NCBI RefSeq assembly: GCF_001277345.1 | Contig: NZ_LIUT01000001.1 | Location: 3,214,589 to 3,255,985 of the forward strand | From: Paenibacillus solani | Lineage (GTDB): Bacteria > Bacillota > Bacilli > Paenibacillales > Paenibacillaceae | DNA length: 41,397 nt | Reading direction: 5' to 3' | Shown here: positions 34,243-41,397 of the stretch, piece by piece | Position numbering within the stretch: position 1 is the first letter of the stretch | Layout of the letters: every line of letters starts with the position of its first letter | Translations under genes and position numbers: made by a program | Notes under the pieces: model-generated | Told to the model about the DNA's origin: nothing | What the model saw: the letters and a program-made list of their open reading frames with translations, nothing else | Databases searched by the model: none

Positions 34243-34649
34243 AGTTGTCCTCCGGTTGGTATCAATCTTCCTTCTAGTTCTTTGATAACCTTTACCCATT
34301 TCTCAAAATTTTCAGATTCCTCCCATAATTCTTTTAATTCGGATTCATCTAAGATTTTCCCTAACGCTTTTTGAGATGGCACTAATAGTTCTTTACCTTG
34401 GCCTTTATGGCGGTTAATCCAATTTTCAAGCTCTTCATCATATTCTTCATTACCTGGTCTATCTTGCAAGGCGGCAAGTATCTCTATTGCTCCTAGTGCA
34501 GTTTCTGCAGTAAATGATTCTATTTCACGATCATCAAGCACCATTTCAATTGCTTCAGTAATTAAACTTAAATCCTGTGTTTCTAAAAGTTCCTCTACCC
34601 AATCTAAAACAGTATCATTTTCAAGTATTCCATAACCCCAAGCTCCCAT
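34239..34649 (-). CDS. DUF4259 protein
   Basis: 136 residues. The start MGAWGYGILENDTVLDWVEE is the DUF4259 signature. The rest is a helical, acidic protein (EIESFTAETALGAIEILAAL). No enzymatic motif or signal is visible. The ATG has GAGGAG. Its stop overlaps the DUF4180 start by four bases. Function unknown; the conserved pairing with DUF4180 suggests joint action. Confidence 0.82.
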   Translation of the reverse strand: MGAWGYGILENDTVLDWVEELLETQDLSLITEAIEMVLDDREIESFTAETALGAIEILAALQDRPGNEEYDEELENWINRHKGQGKELLVPSQKALGKILDESELKELWEESENFEKWVKVIKELEGRLIPTGGQL

Positions 34650-34655
34650 ATCTCC

Positions 34656-34948
34656 TCATCCTTCCTTCACTAACCTCATCTCAATATTATTCCATTGACG
34701 TCCAGTTTTATCTTGATACACATTCTCCATATGATTCATCTTCTTAAAACCAATACTTTCATAACATCTTATCGCCGATTCATTAATATCAAATACGTTT
34801 AAATTTATTGCCTTTAATCCAAACTGTTTAAATCCAATCTCTACAATTTCTTTCAATGCCTTTCTTCCAATTCCTCTTCCCTGATTTTGCGTTTCGCCAA
34901 TTAAGAATCTTCCAATCACAGCTTCTTCAAGTTCTTTACCACTTTCAA
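34656..34948 (-). pseudogene. GNAT acetyltransferase, N-terminally truncated remnant
   Basis: Only the C-terminal half of a GNAT is present. The frame opens right after the stop of the lipoprotein gene (34949), reading IIESGKELEEAVIGRFLIGE, then the acetyl-CoA loop NQGRGIGRKALKEIV and NESAIRCYESIGFKK to the end at 34656. About 80 residues expected before this are missing, and no start codon with a ribosome-binding site is visible; an ATG at 34919 could give an 87-residue fragment. The abrupt junction next to the lipoprotein stop suggests a deletion or recombination event. Confidence 0.75.
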
Positions 34949-35677
34949 TTATTGTTCATGTAAATTTATATTTTCGGGATTAAAATCTTTTAGTTTTATG
35001 AGCTCTTTCTTACCTCTATTTCCATGAGTTGTTTTTTGCTTGCCACTTTCATCGGTCTCTTTAATAATATAATCCCCGGTTAAAAGGTTATAATCTTGTT
35101 CATTGGCTTCTTCCTCAGTTGCGCTACCAGTAAAGTATTCGCCTGTCGTTGCTCCAATTAAATACCAATCATTAACTTGATATCTAAATCGATAGGTATT
35201 AAACCATCTCCAGTTACTTCCACCGTAATGACTAACAACCAATGATCCACGATCGATGGATATCGAATCAAATGGATCTCCCCAGACTCCCCCTTCGTCT
35301 GCCTTCAGTATGACACGGTCAGCTATAATGGAAAGCCTGTAGTTATTGTCTTTATCTCCGAATGCAATTAAGAGTGCTCTTTGTGGAGCCTCATCCGTTT
35401 GGGACTTAATTTCCTCTATTACAGCTGCAACATCATTAAATTCGTCCTTATTTAAATCTCCCTCAAATAATACTTGTTTCTCTTCTTTATTCAATATTTT
35501 CCATCCGGAAGGGATCAAGGAATAAATATCATTCGTTTTTTCGGGGATACCTTCTGTATCAGTAACTACAGGATTTGAATTTGAATTTGGATTGGGATTT
35601 GAATTACTAACATTTTTACAAGCAGAAATAGATAACAACAGACAAGTTGCCAATAGAATGTATGCTAGTTTCCTCAA
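34949..35677 (-). CDS. Lipoprotein, uncharacterised
   Basis: 242 residues with a good lipoprotein signal: MRKLAYILLATCLLLSISAC, lipidation at C20. An Asn/Pro/Ser-rich linker follows (NSNPNPNSNSNP), then a domain with SLIPSGWKIL and LFEGDLNKDEFNDVAAVIEE. The DLNKDEFND stretch is like a calcium-binding VCBS/FG-GAP loop. It is exported and anchored to the membrane. TTG start with GAGGGG. Function unknown; homologous proteins are widespread in Bacillales. The GNAT remnant follows directly. Confidence 0.78.
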   Translation of the reverse strand: MRKLAYILLATCLLLSISACKNVSNSNPNPNSNSNPVVTDTEGIPEKTNDIYSLIPSGWKILNKEEKQVLFEGDLNKDEFNDVAAVIEEIKSQTDEAPQRALLIAFGDKDNNYRLSIIADRVILKADEGGVWGDPFDSISIDRGSLVVSHYGGSNWRWFNTYRFRYQVNDWYLIGATTGEYFTGSATEEEANEQDYNLLTGDYIIKETDESGKQKTTHGNRGKKELIKLKDFNPENINLHEQ

Positions 35678-35721
35678 GATGACCCCTCATTAATATAGTT
35701 TTATGTATCATACACCATTTG

Positions 35722-36270
35722 CTATTTGGAACAACTAGGTTGCTTCATAAATTCATGTTTCAAAATACTCATCATTATACGATCGACATATTGACCATTT
35801 TTATAGACTTCATCTCTTAGTATGCCATCCTTGTTGAAACCAGCCTTTTCATAAGTTCGGATAGCACCAGGATTATCAGCATCCACCGTCAAATACACTT
35901 TATGAAGGTTTAAACGCTTAAACGCAAAATCCAGTACAACACCTGTCACCTCTGTAGCATAACCTTTTCCCCATACCTTTTTGTCCCCAATCCAAATACC
36001 AAATTCAACGTGCTTGGACCAAGGGTGGATTTTAAACAACTGGGTACTGCCAATCGGAATGCCGTCCTCATTTATTATAGTAAAATAGACAGCCGATTGA
36101 TCTGCTTGCGCGTACCTCCGTGTACGTTCTCTGACCACTTCAGGTGTTAAAGGCATTCCACTTCCTGAGGGTAACGTTTGGTTAACTACAGGATCGGACA
36201 GCCATTCATATCGCAGTTCCCAATCTTCCTCGACAACAGGCCTTAATGTTACTCGTTTTCCGTATAACAT
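35722..36270 (-). CDS. GNAT acetyltransferase, RimJ/RimL type
   Basis: 182 residues: LYGKRVTLRPVVEEDWE, then GIWIGDKKVWGKGYATEVTG carrying the acetyl-CoA loop, and LTVDADNPGAIRTYEKAGF at the C-end. The ATG has CGGAGG. A single gene between two unrelated units. The acceptor is not known. Confidence 0.88.
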   Translation of the reverse strand: MLYGKRVTLRPVVEEDWELRYEWLSDPVVNQTLPSGSGMPLTPEVVRERTRRYAQADQSAVYFTIINEDGIPIGSTQLFKIHPWSKHVEFGIWIGDKKVWGKGYATEVTGVVLDFAFKRLNLHKVYLTVDADNPGAIRTYEKAGFNKDGILRDEVYKNGQYVDRIMMSILKHEFMKQPSCSK

Positions 36271-36381
36271 ATTTTCCTCCGTGTACCTAATTAGTATTTA
36301 TTTGTAGCCCACAATTATGGGGATCCCGTATGTATCATAATAATGTATTTTATCTAGCAAGTATTTATAATCGTTTGACAA

Positions 36382-36675
36382 TTAGTTTTTGAATGTTAAC
36401 CCTATTTCCTCCAAAGCCGTCCTTAGTTTAGGTAAAGATGCAGGGCCCATACCGTGGAATTGCAAAATCTCCTTTTCACTATATTTCGAGAGGGTTTGCA
36501 AAGTGGTTATCCCATTGTGTTCCAATGCTCGTCTTGCTGGTGCCGAGAGAAGTGAAAGAAATCCGTTATCGGGTTTGCTTTCTTGCTCACAGATCGGGCA
36601 GGTCGGACAATCACTGCTTTTATAAAATTTGTGACCTAAGCTGCAAGTTCTTAATTCTTTATTTGAAGTTGCCAT
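36382..36675 (-). CDS. RNA polymerase alpha C-terminal-domain-like protein with zinc site
   Basis: 97 residues. The N-part holds C11, H15, C23, C26 and C29 (CSLGHKFYKSSDCPTCPICE), a probable zinc-binding knuckle. The C-part from about 38 is a helix-hairpin-helix fold much like the alpha subunit C-terminal domain: FLSLLSAPARRALEHNGI, then TLSKYSEKEILQFHGMGP and LPKLRTALEEIGL. It lacks the alpha N-terminal domain. Annotated relatives are called 'RNA polymerase alpha subunit C-terminal domain-containing protein' or helix-hairpin-helix protein. The function might be DNA binding, but that is inferred. AAGGTG precedes the ATG. Confidence 0.82.
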   Translation of the reverse strand: MATSNKELRTCSLGHKFYKSSDCPTCPICEQESKPDNGFLSLLSAPARRALEHNGITTLQTLSKYSEKEILQFHGMGPASLPKLRTALEEIGLTFKN

Positions 36676-36715
36676 TTTAATCAGTCACCTTCTTTTTAAA
36701 TTAGGAGTCACCTTA

Positions 36716-37156
36716 CTATGATTTATAATTTGCCTTCATTGTCTTTTTCAAATAAACTGCAGACTCATCATAACCAATGGACTTGTAAAATCCACTAGCT
36801 CTTCTTGTAGCGAGTGCAATAAGTTTTGAACCACGTTCTTGAGCTTTCTCTTCAATTAAATCCATCAAATTCTTTCCTATCTTCATTCCTCTAAATTCAT
36901 GTAGAACTATCAACTCTTCCACCCAACTTATCACACCATTTGCATAAAAAGTTGAGTGGTGAAATGACAATGCATACCCTATTACTCTTGAATCCTTTTC
37001 TGCTATTACTAAGTCAGCATTTTCATCACTCAAGATTTCTGCATAAATCCTTGAAAAATCAACCTTATTAAGGGTATAACTTGTCGCCAGTTTCTTCGCT
37101 AAAACAAACAATTCCTCTTCATCTTGTATTTCAGCGCACCGGTAGTTAATATTCAC
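36716..37156 (-). CDS. GNAT acetyltransferase
   Basis: 146 residues. The acetyl-CoA loop is EFRGMKIGKNLMDLIEEKA, preceded by VEELIVL; the end reads RASGFYKSIGYDESAVYLKK. The start is a GTG at 37156 with AGAGGG ten bases ahead. Typical of GNATs that act on small amines. A single gene. Confidence 0.85.
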   Translation of the reverse strand: MNINYRCAEIQDEEELFVLAKKLATSYTLNKVDFSRIYAEILSDENADLVIAEKDSRVIGYALSFHHSTFYANGVISWVEELIVLHEFRGMKIGKNLMDLIEEKAQERGSKLIALATRRASGFYKSIGYDESAVYLKKTMKANYKS

Positions 37157-37195
37157 AATTCATCTGCCCTCTCAAACAAATAGTATTTTGGGGAT

Positions 37196-37696
37196 TCAAA
37201 CTGATTTCTTCTCCCATATTGCAAATTCACCATAACCTAAATATTCACGCACCTCTAGAACTTTACTGCCCCGAATGATAATTTCCATCCCATTTTCAGA
37301 GTCCCATTCTGTGCCTCCACTCAGAATTGCACCAAATGTATTATCATTTCTATCGAAAGGATTTCGATAAAGATTAACTTCCCCTACGGACATGAATCCC
37401 AAAATGTCCCTACCGTAAGCTTCGGCCAATCCACTAGGGTAATCGACCGTATCACTAGTCATTTTAATGCTTTTCCATTCACATGCTTTCTTGCATATTT
37501 CATTAATGGTTTCAACCGGCAATTGATTCAATATATTATGAATATATAACTCTGCTTCCTCCAAACTCATGTCTTTAGTACTAAAGTGATATTCTACAAT
37601 ACATTGAAATAAAGGAAGCAACCCAAAACCAGATATACTGTTTTCATCTAAAGCATCTTCTATTCCAACATTTTTTAAATGAAACCTTTCAATCAC
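37196..37696 (-). CDS. Uncharacterised protein, 166 residues
   Basis: I start it at GTG 37696, with AGGAGG seven bases upstream; an open frame to 37765 runs into the repeat at 37766 and has no such site. The product opens with IERFHLKNVGIEDALDEN and is a soluble, mainly acidic protein. No family is recognised; the C-part has SENGMEIIIRGSKVLEVRE, a beta-hairpin-like segment. It is placed between a GNAT gene and the hairpin repeat. A toxin-immunity role is conceivable for such small acidic proteins, but there is no evidence here. Confidence 0.62.
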   Translation of the reverse strand: MIERFHLKNVGIEDALDENSISGFGLLPLFQCIVEYHFSTKDMSLEEAELYIHNILNQLPVETINEICKKACEWKSIKMTSDTVDYPSGLAEAYGRDILGFMSVGEVNLYRNPFDRNDNTFGAILSGGTEWDSENGMEIIIRGSKVLEVREYLGYGEFAIWEKKSV

Positions 37697-37765
37697 AGCT
37701 GTTCCTCCTAAATAATTGTATCTTCGTTTAAAAAGCATATCCCCGTGACCAGTCGTGACTGCCAT

Positions 37766-37865
37766 TAGGTGGTGGCAGGGTTGTCTGGCCTGAGCTTATT
37801 CCTCCGTCAAACCGAGGAGTGGCGCCAGACGAGCCAAAGGTGAAAACGTTGTTATGCGCAGTTAC
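37766..37865 (-). repeat. Hairpin repeat between two genes (copy 2)
   Basis: GTCTGGC (37783-37789) and GCCAGAC (37824-37830) form a perfect seven-base stem, with inner TCCTC / GAGGA. After this come CGAGCCAAAGG and TGAAAACGTTGTTATGCGC. The tail GTTATGC lies about 35 bases from the stop of the membrane-protein gene (37892). CGAGC after the stem is shared with the copy at 7599. Confidence 0.55.
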
Positions 37866-37891
37866 TATCTTGACCAAGAGTATTTTCAAAA

Positions 37892-38380
37892 TCATTTTAT
37901 AAATGTTCCTTTGACTCTCTTTGACACGAGCAGATATGGAATGAGAATTGCACTGATAATTAAGCTTCTATATATAACTTTTCGATACGGTGCATTAAAT
38001 GTTTCAGCGATTTCTGGGGTAGCATAGTTAGCAAATAAATTACACAAGAAGTAATCCACTATAAGAAACAGACTATAAAACCCCAATAAACTAACCATTA
38101 CCTTCTGGAATTCAACCTTCTTCTTAAAAAAGAAAATGATACTTGATATCAACAAATAAAATAGAGTAATTATGGAGACAACTTCAAATATTGCAACAAG
38201 AATCATAGCAGGATTCATTTGAAGATATAATCCAAGTGCTTTAACATTCGGTAAGATATCTCTTTTGAACTGTGCCAAAAAATAGATCGGTAAAAGCAAA
38301 AATAATACCGGTACTACAAACAAGCCCCCACCGATTTTCCGATATACCTTTTCTTCATTTAGTACTATTTCATTTTCCAC
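37892..38380 (-). CDS. DUF2569-type membrane protein
   Basis: 162 residues with four predicted membrane helices (GGGLFVVPVLFLLLPIYFL, AMILVAIFEVVSIITLFYLL, VMVSLLGFYSLFLIVDYFL, SLIISAILIPYLLVS). The end YLLVSKRVKGTFIK matches the DUF2569 family. Function unknown. The start is GTG at 38380; the ribosome-binding site is uncertain, with GGGGG 12 bases ahead. It ends about 30 bases before the hairpin repeat at 37766. Confidence 0.65.
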   Translation of the reverse strand: MENEIVLNEEKVYRKIGGGLFVVPVLFLLLPIYFLAQFKRDILPNVKALGLYLQMNPAMILVAIFEVVSIITLFYLLISSIIFFFKKKVEFQKVMVSLLGFYSLFLIVDYFLCNLFANYATPEIAETFNAPYRKVIYRSLIISAILIPYLLVSKRVKGTFIK

Positions 38381-38456
38381 TTCCTAATATCACCCCCGTG
38401 TCACCATTTTGTTACAGAAATTCCAATTCATACCTATAACTTTTTCTGCCACACCG

Positions 38457-38492
38457 CGAGCTCACGCCTGACGCGTGAATATGATGTTAAGT
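38457..38492 (-). repeat. Short repeat downstream of a stop codon (copy 3)
   Basis: CGAGC, then GCCTGACGCGTGAATATGAT and GTTAAGT. It lies 30 bases beyond the stop of the uracil-DNA-glycosylase-like gene. On the minus strand it begins with ACTTAAC. Its tail aligns with that at 39893. Confidence 0.5.
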
Positions 38493-38521
38493 AATAAACA
38501 GACATTTTTTAATCATAAATT

Positions 38522-39097
38522 CTATTTGAGCACATTACTGATTAATTCTCTTACTTCTGGCAATCTTTTTTCTTCAAAATTCGGATGATCCTTAAACCAC
38601 TTTATATTCAGTGGAGAAGGATGAGGTAATACTATGGCTGGCTTATCGTTAATAGAATTACTTGAAAAAACCAGTTCAACAAAATCTCTATCGGGATATA
38701 AAAATTTCGCAGCTTTCGCTCCAATTATTATATATAGTTTATTTTGCACCAAATCTAGTTCTTGTTTTAACCATTTTTTTGCACTAGCTAAAGGGGGTGG
38801 GTTATCTCCTCCTTTAGTGTTCTTACCAGGAAAACAATGCGATAGGGCCGTGATGTAAAAGTTATCTTCATTGTAAAAGACTTCGTCGGATATTTGATAC
38901 CATTTGTATTTTAGCTTGGCTCCACTTGGATCATTAAAAGGTCTTTTTGTTATGTGGACATTGTTTGAAGGAGCCTGACTGATCTGCATAATTTTAGAAT
39001 ATTGATTTCCATGAATAATTGGAACAGGTGTAAATCCAAACTTATCTTTGCAGTCTTGACATAGCAGTATTTTTTCTTTTACTTCATTGAAATTCAT
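38522..39097 (-). CDS. Uracil-DNA glycosylase-like protein
   Basis: 191 residues. C13 and C16 (LLCQDCKDK) and C88 (SHCFPGKN) are three of the cysteines that bind the Fe-S cluster in family 4 glycosylases. The fourth is not seen where expected (ASAKKWL). IIIGAKAAKFL and the end PHPSPLN (H159) fit the active-site region. The opening motif is IMQISQAPSNN rather than GEAPG. A role in removing uracil from DNA is therefore uncertain; some members of this superfamily have other activities. AAGGAGC precedes the ATG. Confidence 0.78.
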   Translation of the reverse strand: MNFNEVKEKILLCQDCKDKFGFTPVPIIHGNQYSKIMQISQAPSNNVHITKRPFNDPSGAKLKYKWYQISDEVFYNEDNFYITALSHCFPGKNTKGGDNPPPLASAKKWLKQELDLVQNKLYIIIGAKAAKFLYPDRDFVELVFSSNSINDKPAIVLPHPSPLNIKWFKDHPNFEEKRLPEVRELISNVLK

Positions 39098-39164
39098 TAT
39101 TCTGCTCCTTACTCTCTATCTTTGTGTTACCTACACTGAATTCACTATTGAATCTCTGAACTTC

Positions 39165-39785
39165 TCAATAATTAAAAGCATCTAAATACCACCATATTAC
39201 TTTATGATGTCCAATTAATTTATTTGAGATTACATCTATACTTGTAATTGTAGTATCGAAAAAATATGTACTCTCTCGTTGATATAAATGATATGTTCCG
39301 TCTAGAGGGATCTGGTCCTTAAATTTATAAAGTGCGACTACATACCGATCTTCTACACTTTGATTATCTATTATATTATTCTTGTGAGCTCTACTAAGAT
39401 CTAGTTCCATTTCTGAGATACGATCATATTCCTTTATTGTAGAAATACTATTACCTATTTGTTTGAACACATGGGGATTATGTTCTTGAGGATACATTGC
39501 AATTGAAAGAAACATTGTTAGAAATATGGCTAACATCCATGTGATTATCCTTATAGGTTTCTTTAATGAATTTGATTTAGCCATTACAATAAAAATAATC
39601 GTAGAATTTATGATAAATATAGCTGGTAATGCAACTATTCTCTCAAGTCCAGTGTATGGAAATAAATATACCAGTACACACAAAAGTAAAATAGTAGGAA
39701 TCATCGCAAAAAAATAATAGATGAATTTCTTTAAAATTACTTTCGAAACATACGTAATAGACTTTTTATAAAGTACATGTCTCAT
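39165..39785 (-). CDS. Uncharacterised membrane protein
   Basis: 206 residues. A basic N-terminus is followed by about three hydrophobic helices (FIYYFFAMIPTILLLCVLVYL, IVALPAIFIINSTIIFIVM, IITWMLAIFLTMFLSIAM) and then a soluble C-terminal domain with SEMELDLSRAH and WWYLDAFNY. It resembles no family I can name. The start ATG 39785 has AGG eight bases ahead; a GTG at 39791 is in frame but less likely. It is placed between copies of the hairpin repeat. Confidence 0.6.
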   Translation of the reverse strand: MRHVLYKKSITYVSKVILKKFIYYFFAMIPTILLLCVLVYLFPYTGLERIVALPAIFIINSTIIFIVMAKSNSLKKPIRIITWMLAIFLTMFLSIAMYPQEHNPHVFKQIGNSISTIKEYDRISEMELDLSRAHKNNIIDNQSVEDRYVVALYKFKDQIPLDGTYHLYQRESTYFFDTTITSIDVISNKLIGHHKVIWWYLDAFNY

Positions 39786-39892
39786 AAACACAACCTACTT
39801 CCTGAATTGAAAGCCCTTTTGTAACTGCTTGCCGCACTCCCTTCAGATTAATGTTATGACACCATCCCTATTTATGTATGGTTAATAATCGA

Positions 39893-39927
39893 AGGCATAT
39901 GCCCGATGCGTGAACATTATGTTAGGT
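39893..39927 (-). repeat. Short repeat downstream of a stop codon (copy 4)
   Basis: GGCATATGCC, then CGATGCGTGAACATTATGTT and AGGT. It lies 19 bases beyond the stop of the gene at 39946. On the minus strand it begins with ACCTAAC. Confidence 0.5.
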
Positions 39928-39945
39928 TGTGTTGGTGGCTAATTT

Positions 39946-40266
39946 TTATAACTCGGGATATGCTCTTGATGCCTCTATCAATTTATCTTCTTCATCGAAA
40001 ACCATTAATACTCTGTCAATATCACTTACTACATAGCTTCTAACTACTATAAGCTGTTGCATATGTAAACCAGGTGGATCTATGTTTGGTCTGGACAAGT
40101 TATTTAACAGTCTTTCTGGTGTATATAAAACACTCCATCTTTTCGAACCATCCGTGAAATGCATCGTGATTTCTATCCAATTCCATTCATCTAGATTATC
40201 AGTTTCAACTTCATCATCGAACTGCCAACTTAAAAGCCTTGGTCTTGAAATTGGATCTTCCCCCAT
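39946..40266 (-). CDS. Uncharacterised protein, 106 residues
   Basis: Start ATG 40266 with GAGAGG upstream, so the longer reading to 40290 is less likely. The product opens with MGEDPISRPRLLSWQFDD and is a small soluble protein with beta-strands such as WIEITMHFTDGSKRWSVLY and VLMVFDEEDKLIEASRAY. No catalytic motif or export signal is visible and no family is recognised. Confidence 0.62.
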   Translation of the reverse strand: MGEDPISRPRLLSWQFDDEVETDNLDEWNWIEITMHFTDGSKRWSVLYTPERLLNNLSRPNIDPPGLHMQQLIVVRSYVVSDIDRVLMVFDEEDKLIEASRAYPEL

Positions 40267-40362
40267 TTTTCTACCTCTCTTTGTGATCAAGTAATTAGAT
40301 TTATCCTTGTTATATCTTCGAACTTTAGAGGCTTATGTTTTTATCATCATTTAATCCTTAGG

Positions 40363-40872
40363 CTAAATCTCTTTGTAATAGATTACCGTGTCATCTAGAT
40401 CCCCGGTTGAAGATCTCGAATACCTCGGCATTCGACCAACTTCTATATAGTCCATTGATTTGTAGAGTTTATTAGAAGAATCTCCAGCTCTTGTATCTAA
40501 AACAAGTAAAGATATCCCTTTGACTAATGCATTATGTTCAAGATGCTTCATAAGTAAATATGCAATTCCTTTTCTTCTATAGCCAGGGTGCACCATTAAC
40601 TTAGCTACCTCTGCCCTGTGAGAGGCATTTGGCTTCATCGCCAATTGTAACTGCACCGTTCCTACAACGAGCCCATTATTTTGCGCAATCCAAAGTGTTA
40701 CCCCTGGTTGTAAAACATCTTTCCAGTATTGAGTTGCTTCCTCTTTACTAAGAGGCGATAAAAAACCAACTGAGGCACCATCATCTACTACACTGATCAA
40801 TAATTCAGTTAATTTTTCAAGCATTATAGACTCGATTAAATCTATCTCATGAATAGTTATCGCATCACTCAT
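40363..40872 (-). CDS. GNAT acetyltransferase
   Basis: 169 residues. The acetyl-CoA loop is HPGYRRKGIAYLLMKHLEH, the strand before it AEVAKLMV, and LLVLDTRAGDSSNKLYKSMDY the C-terminal motif. AAGGGATG lies upstream of the ATG. Probably acts on small amines; the acceptor is unknown. A single gene in the right arm. Confidence 0.87.
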   Translation of the reverse strand: MSDAITIHEIDLIESIMLEKLTELLISVVDDGASVGFLSPLSKEEATQYWKDVLQPGVTLWIAQNNGLVVGTVQLQLAMKPNASHRAEVAKLMVHPGYRRKGIAYLLMKHLEHNALVKGISLLVLDTRAGDSSNKLYKSMDYIEVGRMPRYSRSSTGDLDDTVIYYKEI

Positions 40873-41036
40873 AGTCTCATCCCTTCATTTTTGAATTGCA
40901 TCTATCATCAAACGATTTTATATTCAAGATGTCCCACCGACTTAAGGCTCAACCTGAAGCCAGCTGCGGTGCGGTTAATCGTTGCGAAGGTGTCCGGCTG
41001 ACTTCACTTCTCTGTTTACTGAAACGCCTCATCCGA
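40873..41036. other. Intergenic spacer
   Basis: No gene is visible. The part 40960-41010 is more GC-rich (GCCAGCTGCGGTGCGG) than the rest and resembles the hairpin-bearing spacers of this arm, but no perfect stem or shared tail is found. Confidence 0.3.
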
Positions 41037-41397
41037 TTATTGTTCTTTTACTTCTACGATGATTTCACCTTCATCTGAAGGAACTTCAAAACCTTCTAGG
41101 AATGAAGATAATATTTCTTCTGTTATTGTAAAATGCAGCATTTGCATCAAATCGCTGGCTCCGAATGCGAAGTCGTTTACGTAAATCATTCGGAGGAACT
41201 TTCAAATGAATCAGTCTCCACTCTCCTCCTCCATCTTCAATAAGCTTCTTATATTCATTTCGTCTCGTCCGCTGCCAAAAACTGAAATCAACAACCACAT
41301 TGCGCTTTTCGTTCAAAAGATTTACTAGGGCCTGTATGCAAACTGTGACCCTATAATTTGGGTAATTAATAAGTATGATGAGACGATATGAAATACG
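41037..41397 (-). pseudogene. P-loop kinase-like protein, C-terminal part with frameshift (partial)
   Basis: The frame is open to the edge of the window, so the N-terminal part with the P-loop lies outside it. It reads VCIQALVNLLNEKRNVVVDF and SFWQRTRRNEYKKLIEDG, typical of AAA/shikimate-kinase-like P-loop phosphotransferases that often occur alone in Bacillales. After QRFDANAAF the frame goes wrong: one extra T in the TTTT run near 41127-41130. Removing it gives TITEEILSSFLEGFEVPSDE and a stop at 41037, which fits the family. Either a pseudogene or a homopolymer error. Confidence 0.78.

Noticed and set aside
37766..39927. True integron attC sites
   Set aside because: The first core box fits in part, but the complementary second box (GTTRRRY pairing with RYYYAAC) is not found at the other end of each repeat and there is no integron integrase in the window. 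I keep the repeats as a family but do not call them attC.

Overview
The window looks like a chromosomal accessory region of a Paenibacillus-type Firmicute. The grounds are strong purine-rich ribosome-binding sites with frequent GTG and TTG starts, an LplABC-type sugar transporter without its own ATPase, a YesM/YesN-like two-component pair, and the protein families present (SatA-type acetyltransferase, DUF2785, DUF4259, DUF4180, DUF2569). This assignment is inferred from gene content; there is no rRNA or other marker gene. Almost every gene is on the minus strand.

There are three blocks. (1) Positions 1 to 13.7 kb: AT-rich and made of small, mostly single-gene units. It holds an IS3 transposase remnant, a phosphotransferase, a streptothricin-type acetyltransferase, two NUDIX hydrolases, a GyrI-like protein, a histidine phosphatase, several GNATs, an RCC1-repeat protein, YCII, glyoxalase and cupin enzymes, a PAF-acetylhydrolase-like hydrolase and a DUF2785 protein. 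(2) Positions 13.7 to 31.9 kb: visibly more GC-rich and a coherent glycan-utilisation locus. In transcription order (right to left) it has a metallophosphoesterase broken by one stop codon, a DUF4091/GH123-like hydrolase, a sensor kinase, an AraC-type response regulator, a lipoprotein solute-binding protein, two permeases, a Gfo/Idh/MocA oxidoreductase, a 1450-residue secreted GH16 protein and a GH35 beta-galactosidase. Three intrinsic terminators divide it. (3) Positions 32 to 41.4 kb: a second AT-rich array of small enzymes and hypothetical proteins (phosphotransferase, GrpB, DUF4180/DUF4259 pair, lipoprotein, GNATs, an RpoA-CTD-like zinc protein, a uracil-DNA-glycosylase-like protein, membrane proteins).

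In the glycan locus the secreted GH16 protein would cut a polysaccharide outside the cell. The solute-binding protein and permeases would import the fragments, and the cytoplasmic GH35 and GH123-like enzymes would remove beta-galactose and possibly beta-N-acetylgalactosamine. The kinase and regulator would sense the substrate. Two putative promoters in the locus, upstream of the solute-binding protein and of the metallophosphoesterase, share the same operator-like sequence at the same place relative to the -35 hexamer.

The flanking arrays contain four disrupted genes (a SnoaL-like protein, a methyltransferase, a GNAT fragment and a P-loop kinase), small hairpin repeats 20 to 35 bases downstream of several stop codons, and a recurring terminator sequence. 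Two of the frameshifts are single extra bases in T runs, so sequencing error has to be excluded. I found no tRNA, rRNA, CRISPR array or complete mobile element.
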